Shown here: piece by piece, positions 18,838-29,856 of the stretch | Layout of the letters: each line of letters starts with the position of its first letter | How positions within the stretch are numbered: position 1 is the first letter of the stretch | DNA from: an uncultured Alphaproteobacteria bacterium | GTDB lineage: Bacteria > Pseudomonadota > Alphaproteobacteria > Methylaequorales > Methylaequoraceae | Direction of reading: 5' to 3' | NCBI GenBank assembly: GCA_902536485.1 | Contig: CACAXP010000009.1 | Location: forward strand, 1-39,105 | Length of the DNA stretch: 39,105 nucleotides | Notes under the pieces: model-generated | What the model was told of the DNA's origin: nothing | Seen by the model: the letters and a program-made list of their open reading frames with translations, nothing else | The model's database searches: none | Made by a program: the position numbers and the translations under genes

Positions 18838-19890
18838 CTAAAAAGAAGGGCGATTTATCGCCCTTTTTTTTATTATCTCACATTTTATAATTATTAAAGA
18901 TGATAATAAAATCAAAGAACCTAATTGATGAGTCAAACCTAAATGTATAGGCACAAAAAACCTTAGCATAATAATTCCGAGAAAATACTGACTAACTACA
19001 ATAATTGTTACGAGTGTTGAAAGAAAATAAGCAGCTTTAAGCTTTGATTTATATACCTTAAATAAGGTTATTAAAACATAGATCAGTGTTAATGTTGCTA
19101 ACATTCTGTGAAAAAATTGTATGAAACCAATATCGTTAAAAAGTTTACTCATTGAGTAGGAATTTTCTTGTAATAAAATTGGTGGTAAAAAATTTTCTCC
19201 CATGTAAGGAAAATTGTTATATGCCCATCCTGCATTTGTTCCAGAAACAAAAGCTCCTGATCCAACTGTCAACAGAACCAAAAAAATTGAAATTTTAATA
19301 TTAGTAATTTGACGATTATATTTTGTTGTAAAGTAGTTTGGTTTTTCGGTGTTGTATGATGTGTTTTTGCAAAATCTATCAAGTAAAATACTATAAATTA
19401 TAAAAGCAATAAGTAGATGAGCCGACAGCCTAAAGTGACTTACATCAGGTCTTTCACTTAAACCACTTTGAACCATAAACCAGCCCATAAAGGCTTGAAA
19501 TGAACCTAAAAAAAAAAGAATTATGTATATTTTTTTTTCATTAGAATCAAACATACCCTTTACAAAAAAAAATAAAAAAGGAAGGGTATATGTGATTCCA
19601 ATTAATCTTCCCCAAATTCTATGAAAATATTCCCAGAAGAAAATTTTTTTAAATTCTGCTAAAGAAATATCAAAGTTTTTTTGAATAAACTCTGGTGTAG
19701 CTTTGTATTTACTAAAAAGTTCTAACCAATCATTTTGATTTAATGGAGGTATTATACCCCCAATCAAGTTCCATTCTGTCATGGATAAACCTGAGTCTGT
19801 TAGGCGCGTAATACCTCCTATAATTATCATCAAAATAATCATAATTAAATTAACACTTATCCAAGTTTGTTTAATCTTTGTGATAGACAT
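18838..19890 (-). CDS. ctaA: heme A synthase (COX15/CtaA)
   Basis: ORF 350 aa; IGGITRLTDSGLSMTEWNLIGGIIPPLN, WEYFHRIWGRLIG, FIQFFHRMLATLTL, HLGLTHQLGSLILL. Confidence 0.95.
   Translation of the reverse strand: MSITKIKQTWISVNLIMIILMIIIGGITRLTDSGLSMTEWNLIGGIIPPLNQNDWLELFSKYKATPEFIQKNFDISLAEFKKIFFWEYFHRIWGRLIGITYTLPFLFFFVKGMFDSNEKKIYIILFFLGSFQAFMGWFMVQSGLSERPDVSHFRLSAHLLIAFIIYSILLDRFCKNTSYNTEKPNYFTTKYNRQITNIKISIFLVLLTVGSGAFVSGTNAGWAYNNFPYMGENFLPPILLQENSYSMSKLFNDIGFIQFFHRMLATLTLIYVLITLFKVYKSKLKAAYFLSTLVTIIVVSQYFLGIIMLRFFVPIHLGLTHQLGSLILLSSLIIIKCEIIKKRAINRPSF
18846..18870 (+). terminator. rho-independent terminator of the porin gene
   Basis: AAGGGCGA-ttta-TCGCCCTT stem-loop followed by a T run. 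Confidence 0.9.
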
Positions 19891-19965
19891 AGAATATTAA
19901 TAATAAATTAATTCAAATTTAAAATACATATATTTTATGTAGTTTATTAATAATTACATAATATA

Positions 19966-19994
19966 TTGACAAATTAGTTATTTTGTAATTAATA
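19966..19994 (+). promoter_or_regulatory. putative sigma70-type promoter for the cysH operon
   Basis: TTGACA at 19966-19971, 17-nt spacer, TTAATA at 19989-19994; eye-called only. Confidence 0.4.
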
Positions 19995-19999
19995 GTCAT

Positions 20000-20695
20000 A
20001 TGAATCAAAGGATTGAACTTATCTCGACTCTTAATAAAGAATGTCAAGGATTAGCCCCTGAGGAGATATTAGAGATTTCAATTAAAAAATTTAATAATAA
20101 AATTACTTACATTTGTTCTTTTGGTACTGAATCAGCAATTATACTTCATATGATTTCAAAAATTGATACAAAGTTCCCAATATTTTTGTTAAACACCCAT
20201 TTTTTGTTTCCAGAAACAATTGCCTATAAAAATAAATTATTAAAAAAGTTACGTTTAACAAATTGTTTAGATGTTTTTCCAGACGAACTCTTAATAAAGC
20301 AAGAAGATCCAAAAAACAGTCTATGGATGAATAATACAGATAGATGTTGTGAAATTAGAAAAGTTAAACCTCTTGATAAGATTTTAAAGAACTATAGCTC
20401 TTGGATTTCTGGAAGAAAGTCATATCATCAAGGAGAGAGAATTGATTTGAAACCTTTCGAGCTTTTAAATAAAAAAATTGTTGTAAACCCATTAATTAAT
20501 ATAAAAAAAAAAGAAACAAATAACTATTTTGAAGCAAACGATTTACCCGAACATCCTTTGATAAAAAAGGGCTATTTATCTATTGGATGTATTCACTGTA
20601 CATTTAAAACAACTGATAAGAGTAATATGAGATCTGGTCGATGGAAAAATAAAATAAAAACTGAATGTGGAATTCATTTTAATAAAAAAAATTAA
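20000..20695 (+). CDS. cysH: adenylylsulfate/phosphoadenylylsulfate reductase (4Cys type)
   Basis: ORF 231 aa; SFGTESAIILHMI, NTHFLFPETIAY, RCCEIRKVKPL and IGCIHCTF cysteine pairs, ECGIH C-terminus. Confidence 0.9.
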   Translation: MNQRIELISTLNKECQGLAPEEILEISIKKFNNKITYICSFGTESAIILHMISKIDTKFPIFLLNTHFLFPETIAYKNKLLKKLRLTNCLDVFPDELLIKQEDPKNSLWMNNTDRCCEIRKVKPLDKILKNYSSWISGRKSYHQGERIDLKPFELLNKKIVVNPLINIKKKETNNYFEANDLPEHPLIKKGYLSIGCIHCTFKTTDKSNMRSGRWKNKIKTECGIHFNKKN

Positions 20696-20698
20696 AAA

Positions 20699-21496
20699 AT
20701 GAATAGTCACTTAAAAAAATTAGAAAATGAAAGTATCTATATTTTTAGGGAGGCATATCGGTCAATAAAAAATATTTCAATGCTTTGGTCGCTAGGAAAA
20801 GACTCTAATGTTATGGTTTGGATCGCGTTTAAAGCCTTTCTAGGTAAAATTCCTTTCCCTTTGGTTCATGTTGATACAGGAAAAAAATTTAAAGAAATGT
20901 ACGATTTTAGGAATAAATATGAAAAAAAGTGGAACATCAAACTTATTAAAGGAGATTGTCCACCAGTAGAGGAAATTGACCCCTCTCTTCCTCCTGCAGC
21001 AAGGTCGGCAGCAAGAAAAACTGAAGGGTTAAAAAAAATACTTAAAACGTACCAATTTAAAGGAGTTGTTGCAGGTATAAGAAGAGATGAACAAGGTACA
21101 AGGGCAAAGGAAAGAATTTTTAGTCCGAGAGACGAATCAGGAAAATGGGATGTAAAGAATCAGCCACCTGAATTCTGGGATCAATCTAACTTCAATTATC
21201 CTGATAAAGTTCACATAAGAATACACCCACTTTTAAGTTGGACTGAAATTGATATTTGGCAGTACATAAAAGATCAAAAAATACCAATTGTTGATTTATA
21301 TTTCTCAAAAAATGGAAAAAGGTACAGATCATTGGGTGACAAAGATATTACCTCACCTGTAAATAGTAATGCTAAAAATCTTGACGAAATTATAAGTGAA
21401 CTAAAAATTACAAAAGTTTCTGAAAGATCAGGTAGAGTAATGGATCACGAACAAGAAGATGTCTTTGAGAGATTAAGGACAAAAGGTTATATGTAA
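20699..21496 (+). CDS. cysD: sulfate adenylyltransferase subunit 2
   Basis: ORF 265 aa; MLWSLGKDSNVMVWIAFKAF, PLVHVDTGKKFKEMYDFRNKY, GIRRDEQGTRAKERIFSPRD, MDHEQEDVFERLRTKGYM. Confidence 0.95.
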   Translation: MNSHLKKLENESIYIFREAYRSIKNISMLWSLGKDSNVMVWIAFKAFLGKIPFPLVHVDTGKKFKEMYDFRNKYEKKWNIKLIKGDCPPVEEIDPSLPPAARSAARKTEGLKKILKTYQFKGVVAGIRRDEQGTRAKERIFSPRDESGKWDVKNQPPEFWDQSNFNYPDKVHIRIHPLLSWTEIDIWQYIKDQKIPIVDLYFSKNGKRYRSLGDKDITSPVNSNAKNLDEIISELKITKVSERSGRVMDHEQEDVFERLRTKGYM

Positions 21497-23364
21497 TGAG
21501 TTTTGATGAAAACATAGAAATTCCAAAAGTTGTAATAGTTGGTCATGTTGATCATGGAAAATCATCTTTGATAGGAAGACTAATGTATGATTTAGGCGAA
21601 GTTCCTTCGGAAAAATATAAAGAATTAAAACTAGTTAGCGAAAAAAGAGGTATGGAGTTTGAGTATGCTTTCTTATTGGATGCACTCCAGGCGGAAAGGG
21701 ATCAAGGAATTACAATTGATACGACCCAAATATTTTTCAAAACAAAAAAAAGAAAATATGTTTTTATTGATGCACCTGGACACAAGGAATTTATAAGAAA
21801 TATGATAACTGGAGCATCATCAGCGGATATTGCTGTGTTAATTATTGATGCTCATGAAGGTTTAAAAGAACAAACAAAAAAACACGCATACTTATTAAAA
21901 CTTTTAGGTTTGGATAACGTAATATGTCTTTTTAATAAAATGGACAAAATTAACTATGACGAAAAAAAGTTTTTTAAGGTGGAAAAAGAGTTGCATCAAT
22001 TTATTACTAATATCGGTATAAATATAACCGCAAAAATTCCTGTTAGTGCAAAATGTGGTGACAATATCGTTAGCAAAAGCAAAAACCTTATTTGGTATGA
22101 TGATGAGACATTTTGTGAAATACTGGATACTTATAACATAAAGAAGGGTTCAGATAAATTACCTTTAAGACTTCCTGTACAAGATATTTACAAGATTGAT
22201 GATAAGAGAGTTATAGTTGGAAGAATAGAAACAGGAGAGTTAACATTAAACGACGAATTATTTTTTCTTCCGTCTAACGAAACAGTTAAACTCAAATCAT
22301 TTGAAGCTTGGCCAAAGGCTAAACGAAAGTATATCTCAGGGGATAATGTGGGGTTGACAATTGAAGAACAGATTTTCATTGATAAAGGTAATCTAATTTC
22401 ACATGTAACGTCTCGTCCTAAACTGATGAATACTTTTGAAGCAAACTTATTTTGGTTAAGTGAAAAAAAGCTTAAAGTTAATAAACAATATCTGATGAAA
22501 ATAAATACAGGGGAATACAATATCTTTATCAGGAAGGTCTCAAGAGTTATAGATACGAATAATTTAAATTCCAAACATTCAAGTTTAAGTCCAGAAAAAA
22601 ACGATGTATGCGAAGTTATTATCCATTCGTCTCAATTGATACCGATGGATGATTTTAAAGATAATCAGAAAACTGGAAGATTTTGCATTTTAGACGAGGA
22701 GAAAATTATTGCTGGTGGCATTATAAATTTGCAAAACTTTCCTGATCAAAAAGATGTAGTTCAAACAAAAAACATCAAACCAGTAAGTTTTTCTGTTTCT
22801 GAAATTGATAGAGCTCTACGATTTAATCATAGATCAGCTATTATTTGGATGACGGGTCTTTCTGGCTCTGGAAAGAGTACAATTGCAAAAGAAATTGAAA
22901 AAAAGTTGTTTTTGAAAAATTACAATGTTTTTGTTTTAGATGGTGACAACTTGAGGGCGGGAATTAATCGAGGCTTAGGGTTTACTACTGAAGAGCGTAC
23001 TGAAAATATTAGAAGAACGGCTGAAGTTGCTAGACTTTTTTCACAGGCAGGATTTATAGTAATTGTATCATTAATATCACCTTACATAAGTGAACGAAAA
23101 AAAGCTAGGGATATAAGGCCTGAAATTTTTAAGGAAATTTTTATCAAAGCTTCTATTGATGAATGTAAAAAAAGGGATGTCAAAGGTTTTTACTCTAAAG
23201 CTATTAGCGGTGAAATAGAAAATTTTACTGGAATATCTTCTCCATATGAGGATCCAACAAATCCTGATCTAATTCTTAATACTGAGAAAGAATCAATTGA
23301 AGAAAGTGTTAACAAACTCGAAAACTTTATCATTAAAGAGTTTGGTATGACAAATAATAGTTGA
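21496..23364 (+). CDS. cysNC: bifunctional sulfate adenylyltransferase subunit 1 / adenylylsulfate kinase
   Basis: ORF 622 aa; GHVDHGKSSLIGRLMYDLG GTPase domain, then WMTGLSGSGKSTIAKEIEKKL APS-kinase P-loop and DGDNLRAGINRGLGFT. Confidence 0.95.
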   Translation: MSFDENIEIPKVVIVGHVDHGKSSLIGRLMYDLGEVPSEKYKELKLVSEKRGMEFEYAFLLDALQAERDQGITIDTTQIFFKTKKRKYVFIDAPGHKEFIRNMITGASSADIAVLIIDAHEGLKEQTKKHAYLLKLLGLDNVICLFNKMDKINYDEKKFFKVEKELHQFITNIGINITAKIPVSAKCGDNIVSKSKNLIWYDDETFCEILDTYNIKKGSDKLPLRLPVQDIYKIDDKRVIVGRIETGELTLNDELFFLPSNETVKLKSFEAWPKAKRKYISGDNVGLTIEEQIFIDKGNLISHVTSRPKLMNTFEANLFWLSEKKLKVNKQYLMKINTGEYNIFIRKVSRVIDTNNLNSKHSSLSPEKNDVCEVIIHSSQLIPMDDFKDNQKTGRFCILDEEKIIAGGIINLQNFPDQKDVVQTKNIKPVSFSVSEIDRALRFNHRSAIIWMTGLSGSGKSTIAKEIEKKLFLKNYNVFVLDGDNLRAGINRGLGFTTEERTENIRRTAEVARLFSQAGFIVIVSLISPYISERKKARDIRPEIFKEIFIKASIDECKKRDVKGFYSKAISGEIENFTGISSPYEDPTNPDLILNTEKESIEESVNKLENFIIKEFGMTNNS

Positions 23365-23389
23365 CAAAATTAAATATTTAGTTATTTTA
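23361..23389 (+). promoter_or_regulatory. putative groESL promoter overlapping CIRCE
   Basis: TTGACA at 23361; -10-like TATTTT/ATTTTA at 23383-23389 (16-17 nt spacing). Confidence 0.5.
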
Positions 23390-23413
23390 GCACTCGTAAT
23401 AATGGAGTGCTAA
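23387..23413. promoter_or_regulatory. CIRCE operator (HrcA binding site)
   Basis: TTAGCACTC-gtaataatg-GAGTGCTAA: perfect 9-bp inverted repeat with 9-nt spacer upstream of groES. Confidence 0.97.
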
Positions 23414-23464
23414 TAAAAAACGGGCTCTAAATTTTGAATTGTCTTATAACAAAGGAGATTCTAT

Positions 23465-23752
23465 ATGAAATTCAAACCACTTCAAGATCGAGTTGTAGTC
23501 AAAAGATTAGAAAGCGATGAAAAAACATCGGGTGGCATAATTATTCCCGATACAGCAAAAGAAAAACCAAGTGAAGGTGAAATAGTTGCAGTTGGACCTG
23601 GTGAACTTACTGAGGATGGTAAGTTAAAGCCAATGAATGTAAAAGAAGGTGATAAGATCCTTTTTGGAAAATGGTCAGGTACTGAAGTTAAATTAGACGG
23701 TCAGGATCTTTTAATTATGAAAGAATCAGACATTATGGGAATTTTAGAATAA
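23465..23752 (+). CDS. groES: co-chaperonin GroES
   Basis: ORF 95 aa; [46 protein letters not shown]. Confidence 0.99.
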   Translation: MKFKPLQDRVVVKRLESDEKTSGGIIIPDTAKEKPSEGEIVAVGPGELTEDGKLKPMNVKEGDKILFGKWSGTEVKLDGQDLLIMKESDIMGILE

Positions 23753-23764
23753 AAAGGAGATTAA

Positions 23765-25435
<1,671 letters not shown>

Positions 25436-25460
25436 ACTAGTCCCAAAATGTCTAAATTTA

Positions 25461-25488
25461 AAGCCCAGTTTTTTAACTGGGCTTTTTT
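25461..25488 (+). terminator. terminator of groESL, possibly bidirectional
   Basis: AAGCCCAGTT-tttt-AACTGGGCTT stem (10 bp) followed by a T run; A-run upstream allows the opposite orientation for the convergent operon. Confidence 0.9.
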
Positions 25489-25957
25489 ATTGATAATACA
25501 AACCTTCGTCCATTTTAAAAAACCTGACCCATACGTCAAAATCCTCGTCTTTTATTTCAACAGTATTGAAGCCACACCTTATCAAAAAAATATATTGATC
25601 TGGAAGTATATGTCCGGAGGCCCTAATTTCATTTTTAAAGTTTAATTTCTTTCGTAAAGTTTTTGCAATTGAAAATGGTCTTCCATCTTTAAATGAAAGA
25701 AAGTTAAATTCGACTAAACTGAAATATAGTATATCATCAGTTATTTCGTCTAAAGATTCATCAGATTTAAGTTGAATCCCAGAGATTATTTTGTTTTTCT
25801 TAAGTAATTGTCCTTTTTGTATCCATAAACTTTTTGTTAATATTACTTTTTTTTTGCTTATAGATGTTAATTTTTCTAAATCATCCAAAAAAATATATTC
25901 ATTCTTTTGTGGTTTGTCTTTATTGAGGATTATCATATAGATCTTTCTTAAATTCAC
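25487..25957 (-). CDS. DUF934 family protein (sulfite reductase-associated)
   Basis: ORF 156 aa overlapping the cysI 3' end; GRPFSIAKTLRKKLNFKNEIRASGHILPDQYIFLIRCGFNTVEI; start may be the internal ATG at 25936. Confidence 0.85.
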   Translation of the reverse strand: MNLRKIYMIILNKDKPQKNEYIFLDDLEKLTSISKKKVILTKSLWIQKGQLLKKNKIISGIQLKSDESLDEITDDILYFSLVEFNFLSFKDGRPFSIAKTLRKKLNFKNEIRASGHILPDQYIFLIRCGFNTVEIKDEDFDVWVRFFKMDEGLYYQ

Positions 25958-27563
25958 TTATTCCAATTCTATTGAAAACCTTAAGAAAATCTTCATCTTG
26001 TGAAATTCTATGCTTTTTGTAAGTTTTGAGTATTGTATTAAGTGCGCCCATTAATTGACTTTCTGGAAAAGAAGGACCTACTATTTCTCCAATACTCGCA
26101 TTCTCGGTCGCTGAACCACCAAGTGTAATTTGGTATGATTCCTCTCCATTTTTATCAAGCCCTAAAATACCTATGTTTCCCACATGATGGTGACCACATG
26201 CATTAATACATCCTGAAATTTTGATTTTAAGACCTCCAATATTTTTTTGCTCATTATAATTATTAAATGATTGACTAATCTTTTGAGAAATTGGAATGGA
26301 TCTAGCTGTTGCAAGAGCACAATAATCCATTCCTGGACAACAAATAATATCAGAGATTAAGCCAATGTTAGGTGCTGATAACCCAACTTTTTTTAGCTTA
26401 AGCCAAAGGTTATAAATTTTTTTATTTTCCACGTGGGGTAAGAGAACGTTTTGCTCATGAGTTACTCTTATCTCTCCAAAAGAGTAATCATAGGATAATT
26501 GCGATAATTCATTCATCTGGTTTGCATTCATATCACCTGGTGGTTTTCCAGTGGGCTTCAATGAAATCATAACAACAGAATATCCCTTAATTTTATGGTT
26601 AATAACATTTTGCTTTACCCACTGTTTAAACTCTACGTTATCAACTTTTGGAATTATTGAGTTTTTTGCGTGTGTAATAGGTAATTTAAAAAAATTATAA
26701 ATTTCTTTTACTTTGTTCTCACTCAACTCAAGTTTTTTATCTGCAAAATTTTTATACTTATCCTCTATCATAGACCTAATTTTTTCTTCGCCCAATTCAT
26801 TAACTAAGATTTTAATCCTTGCCTTATAAATATTGTCGCGTCGACCTAGCTCATTGTAAACAGATAAAATTGCTTCAAGATAATTCAAAAGATCTTTTTT
26901 GTCTAAGAAGTCCTTTATTTTTTTTGCAATAAAAGGGCTTCGTCCCTGTCCACCACCTACATAAACTTCAAAGCCTATTCTAGAATTCTTTTTAACAAGT
27001 CTTAATCCAATATCATGTACTTCAATTGCTGCTCTATCTTTTTTAGAAGCTGTTACTGCGATTTTAAACTTTCTTGGTAAAAAAGAAAACTCTGGGTGAA
27101 ATGTTGACCACTGCCTTATTATTTCACACCATGGCCTTGGATCCTCAACCTCTTCATTGTTAATACCTGCTAAATGATCGCAAGAGATATTTCTTATACA
27201 ATTTCCTGAAGTTTGAATAGCATGCATTTCAACAGATGCTAATTCTTCTAAAATTTTTGGAACATCGGTTAGCTTCGGCCAATTAAATTGAATGTTTTGT
27301 CTGGTTGTAAAATGACCATAACCTCGGTCAAACTTTTTTGAAATTTCCGCTAGTTTTTTTAATTGTAGGTATGAAAGTTCACCGTAGGGAATGGCTACAC
27401 GGAGCATATATGCATGAAGTTGAAGATATAACCCGTTCATAAGTCTCAGTGGTTTGAACTCATCTTCAGTTAAATCACCATTTAATCTGCGTTCAACTTG
27501 ATATTTGAATTCAGATGTTCTTTTTTTTAAAATTTTTTTATCTTTTTTAGAATATTTGTACAT
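25920..27563 (-). CDS. cysI: nitrite/sulfite reductase hemoprotein (assimilatory)
   Basis: ORF 547 aa; RVAIPYGELSYLQLKKLA..GHFTTRQNIQFNWPKL, CCPGMDYCALATARSIPI, KISGCINACGHHHVGNIGILG siroheme/4Fe-4S cysteines. Confidence 0.93.
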   Translation of the reverse strand: MYKYSKKDKKILKKRTSEFKYQVERRLNGDLTEDEFKPLRLMNGLYLQLHAYMLRVAIPYGELSYLQLKKLAEISKKFDRGYGHFTTRQNIQFNWPKLTDVPKILEELASVEMHAIQTSGNCIRNISCDHLAGINNEEVEDPRPWCEIIRQWSTFHPEFSFLPRKFKIAVTASKKDRAAIEVHDIGLRLVKKNSRIGFEVYVGGGQGRSPFIAKKIKDFLDKKDLLNYLEAILSVYNELGRRDNIYKARIKILVNELGEEKIRSMIEDKYKNFADKKLELSENKVKEIYNFFKLPITHAKNSIIPKVDNVEFKQWVKQNVINHKIKGYSVVMISLKPTGKPPGDMNANQMNELSQLSYDYSFGEIRVTHEQNVLLPHVENKKIYNLWLKLKKVGLSAPNIGLISDIICCPGMDYCALATARSIPISQKISQSFNNYNEQKNIGGLKIKISGCINACGHHHVGNIGILGLDKNGEESYQITLGGSATENASIGEIVGPSFPESQLMGALNTILKTYKKHRISQDEDFLKVFNRIGISEFKKDLYDNPQ

Positions 27564-27844
27564 TATTGATTAATATTTATTGTTAATCCGTTTTTCCTAA
27601 TTTTGTCTCTTAGCCTTCTTATTTTTCCTTCTTCGGTCAATTCTATAAAAATAGGACCAACTATTAGACATTTATTTACATCTTCAATCGCAATTTTTTC
27701 ATATCTTTCTATATCAATTTTTTTAATTTTTATTGCATCATTAAAATTTCTGCTCCATTTATTTTTTGTTAAATAAACAACATCACCAGAAATTAAATCG
27801 TTTGCAGACAAGTAAAATTGTTCTCCTTTTAATTTTTTTGCCAT
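27563..27844 (-). CDS. DUF2849 family protein
   Basis: ORF 93 aa; YLSANDLISGDVVYLTKNKWSRNFNDA; position upstream of cysI matches the common alphaproteobacterial arrangement. Confidence 0.85.
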   Translation of the reverse strand: MAKKLKGEQFYLSANDLISGDVVYLTKNKWSRNFNDAIKIKKIDIERYEKIAIEDVNKCLIVGPIFIELTEEGKIRRLRDKIRKNGLTININQ

Positions 27845-27986
27845 GAATAAAAGTATAAATATTATTAAAAAAGTAAAGGTTTTTTAATAAATTACAACAA
27901 AAAAGTGCAAAATATATTATTTAACATAAAAAATATGTATATTATTATTTTTTTTAATTTGTTATTCATATAAATCGTAAGAAATA

Positions 27987-29549
27987 ATGAATGTCATGGA
28001 TAATAAAAATTTAAAGCAATGGCCTTTTATAGAAGCTAAAAAAATCTTAAAACGGTTTAAAGGAAACGCAAAAGATACCTGTATTTTTCAAACAGGATAT
28101 GGTCCATCTGGACTTCCACATATTGGAACCTTTGGTGAAGTTTTAAGAACGACTATGGTTATGAAAGCTTTCAGTTTTTTATCTGAAATACCAACTAAAC
28201 TTTTTATTTTTTCAGATGACATGGACGGGTTAAGAAAAGTTCCAGATAATGTTCCAAATAAAGAACTAATAGAAAAAAACCTTGAAAAACCCTTGTCCTC
28301 AATACCTGATCCATTTGAAAAATTTTCATCTTTTTCTGAACACAATAATAACAAACTGAAAGAATTTCTTGATAGTTTTGATTTTCAATATGAATTTAAG
28401 TCTGCAACTGAGAATTATAAAACAGGTATTTTTAATAATGGGCTTGAAGCTATTTTTGATAATTATGATAAAATTCTTGATATTATTTTACCAACGTTAG
28501 GAAAAGATAGAAGAGAAACCTATTCCCCATTTCTTCCAATTTGTAAGACCACAGGAAAAGTACTTCAGGTAAAAGTCTTAGACTTAGATAAAAAGAACAA
28601 AAACATAATCTTTGTTAACCCCAATACAAACAAGGAAGAACAAACTTCTATATTTGATGGAAATTGTAAACTGCAATGGAAGGTTGATTGGGCAATGAGA
28701 TGGCTTGTACTAGAAGTAGACTATGAAATGAATGGAAAAGATTTAATAGAGTCTTATATACTCTCAAGCAGAATTAATAAAATTATTGGGGGGATTCCTC
28801 CTGTAAATTTTACCTATGAACTTTTTTTAGATGAAAAAGGAGAAAAAATTTCAAAATCTGTAGGTAATGGAATATCCGTCGAAGATTGGTTAAAATTTTC
28901 TCCAAAAGAAAGTCTTGAATTGTTTATGTTTCAAAACCCCAATAGAGCGAAAAAATTGTTTTTTGATGTAATCCCAAAAACAACGGATGAATTTTTAAAA
29001 TTAAGTCAAACCTTTAAGCATTCAGATGAAGAAAGTAGAGTTAATAATGCAATTTGGTTTATTAATTCTGATAACAACAAACAGGTTCCAGAAAATATTA
29101 CTTTTAATATGGTTCTAAATTTAGCTAGTGTTTGTAATGCTGATTCAAGCGATATATTATGGGAATTTATCTATAATTATTATCCAGAATTGAGAAATGA
29201 AAAAAATGATAGGATAAATGAACTTTTAAATTATGGAGTGAATTATTACAAGGAATTTATACTACCTAATAAGGAATACAGAGCACCCAATGAAAAAGAA
29301 ATGAAGGGATTTGAAATGTTGGTTGAGGCTTTAAAAAAAATACCGTCAACAGCTCAGGCAGAAGATATACAAACTGAAATATATAATATTGGAATGTCTC
29401 TTGAATTTGAAAATCTGAGGGATTGGTTTTCCGGATTTTATGAAGTAATTCTTGGACAAAAGCAGGGTCCAAGGTTAGGTTCGTTCATTAAATTTTTTGG
29501 TATAAACAAAACTGTAGAATTACTAGAGAGTAAAATTAGAGAAAATTGA
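27987..29549 (+). CDS. lysS: class I lysyl-tRNA synthetase
   Basis: ORF 520 aa; TGYGPSGLPHIGTFGEVLRTTMV, DDMDGLRKVPDN, KGEKISKSVGNGISVEDWL. Confidence 0.95.
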   Translation: MNVMDNKNLKQWPFIEAKKILKRFKGNAKDTCIFQTGYGPSGLPHIGTFGEVLRTTMVMKAFSFLSEIPTKLFIFSDDMDGLRKVPDNVPNKELIEKNLEKPLSSIPDPFEKFSSFSEHNNNKLKEFLDSFDFQYEFKSATENYKTGIFNNGLEAIFDNYDKILDIILPTLGKDRRETYSPFLPICKTTGKVLQVKVLDLDKKNKNIIFVNPNTNKEEQTSIFDGNCKLQWKVDWAMRWLVLEVDYEMNGKDLIESYILSSRINKIIGGIPPVNFTYELFLDEKGEKISKSVGNGISVEDWLKFSPKESLELFMFQNPNRAKKLFFDVIPKTTDEFLKLSQTFKHSDEESRVNNAIWFINSDNNKQVPENITFNMVLNLASVCNADSSDILWEFIYNYYPELRNEKNDRINELLNYGVNYYKEFILPNKEYRAPNEKEMKGFEMLVEALKKIPSTAQAEDIQTEIYNIGMSLEFENLRDWFSGFYEVILGQKQGPRLGSFIKFFGINKTVELLESKIREN

Positions 29550-29550
29550 T

Positions 29551-29856
29551 GTGAATAGTTTTGTTTATAGAATATTACACCCCGATGAATGGGATGATTT
29601 CAAAAGAAAAAAAGTATTTTATGGGAATGATTTAGATAAAAAGTCAGGATACATTCATTTGTCAGAAAAAAAACAAATAAAAAAAACTATAAACGTATAC
29701 TTTAAGAAAAAAAAAGTAGTGATATTAAAAATTGATACAGAGAAATTAAAGGAAAAAATTTTATGGGAAACTTCAAGAGGAGGTGAGAAGTTCCCTCATC
29801 TTTACGATAGTCTAACCTTGGAAAATGTTGTGAAAGTAGATTCAGCTAATGCTTAA
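29551..29856 (+). CDS. DUF952 family protein
   Basis: ORF 101 aa (GTG start); FVYRILHPDEWDDF...KSGYIHLSEKKQI...LKIDTEKL..KILWETSRGGEKFPHLYDSL. Confidence 0.85.
   Translation: MNSFVYRILHPDEWDDFKRKKVFYGNDLDKKSGYIHLSEKKQIKKTINVYFKKKKVVILKIDTEKLKEKILWETSRGGEKFPHLYDSLTLENVVKVDSANA

Noticed and set aside
22188-22574. 128-aa minus-strand ORF inside cysNC
   Set aside because: Antisense shadow ORF; no domain recognisable.
27864-27888. Inverted repeat ATTAAAAAA-N7-TTTTTTAAT between DUF2849 and lysS
   Set aside because: Arms are only A/T in a very AT-rich intergenic gap, so chance occurrence is likely.
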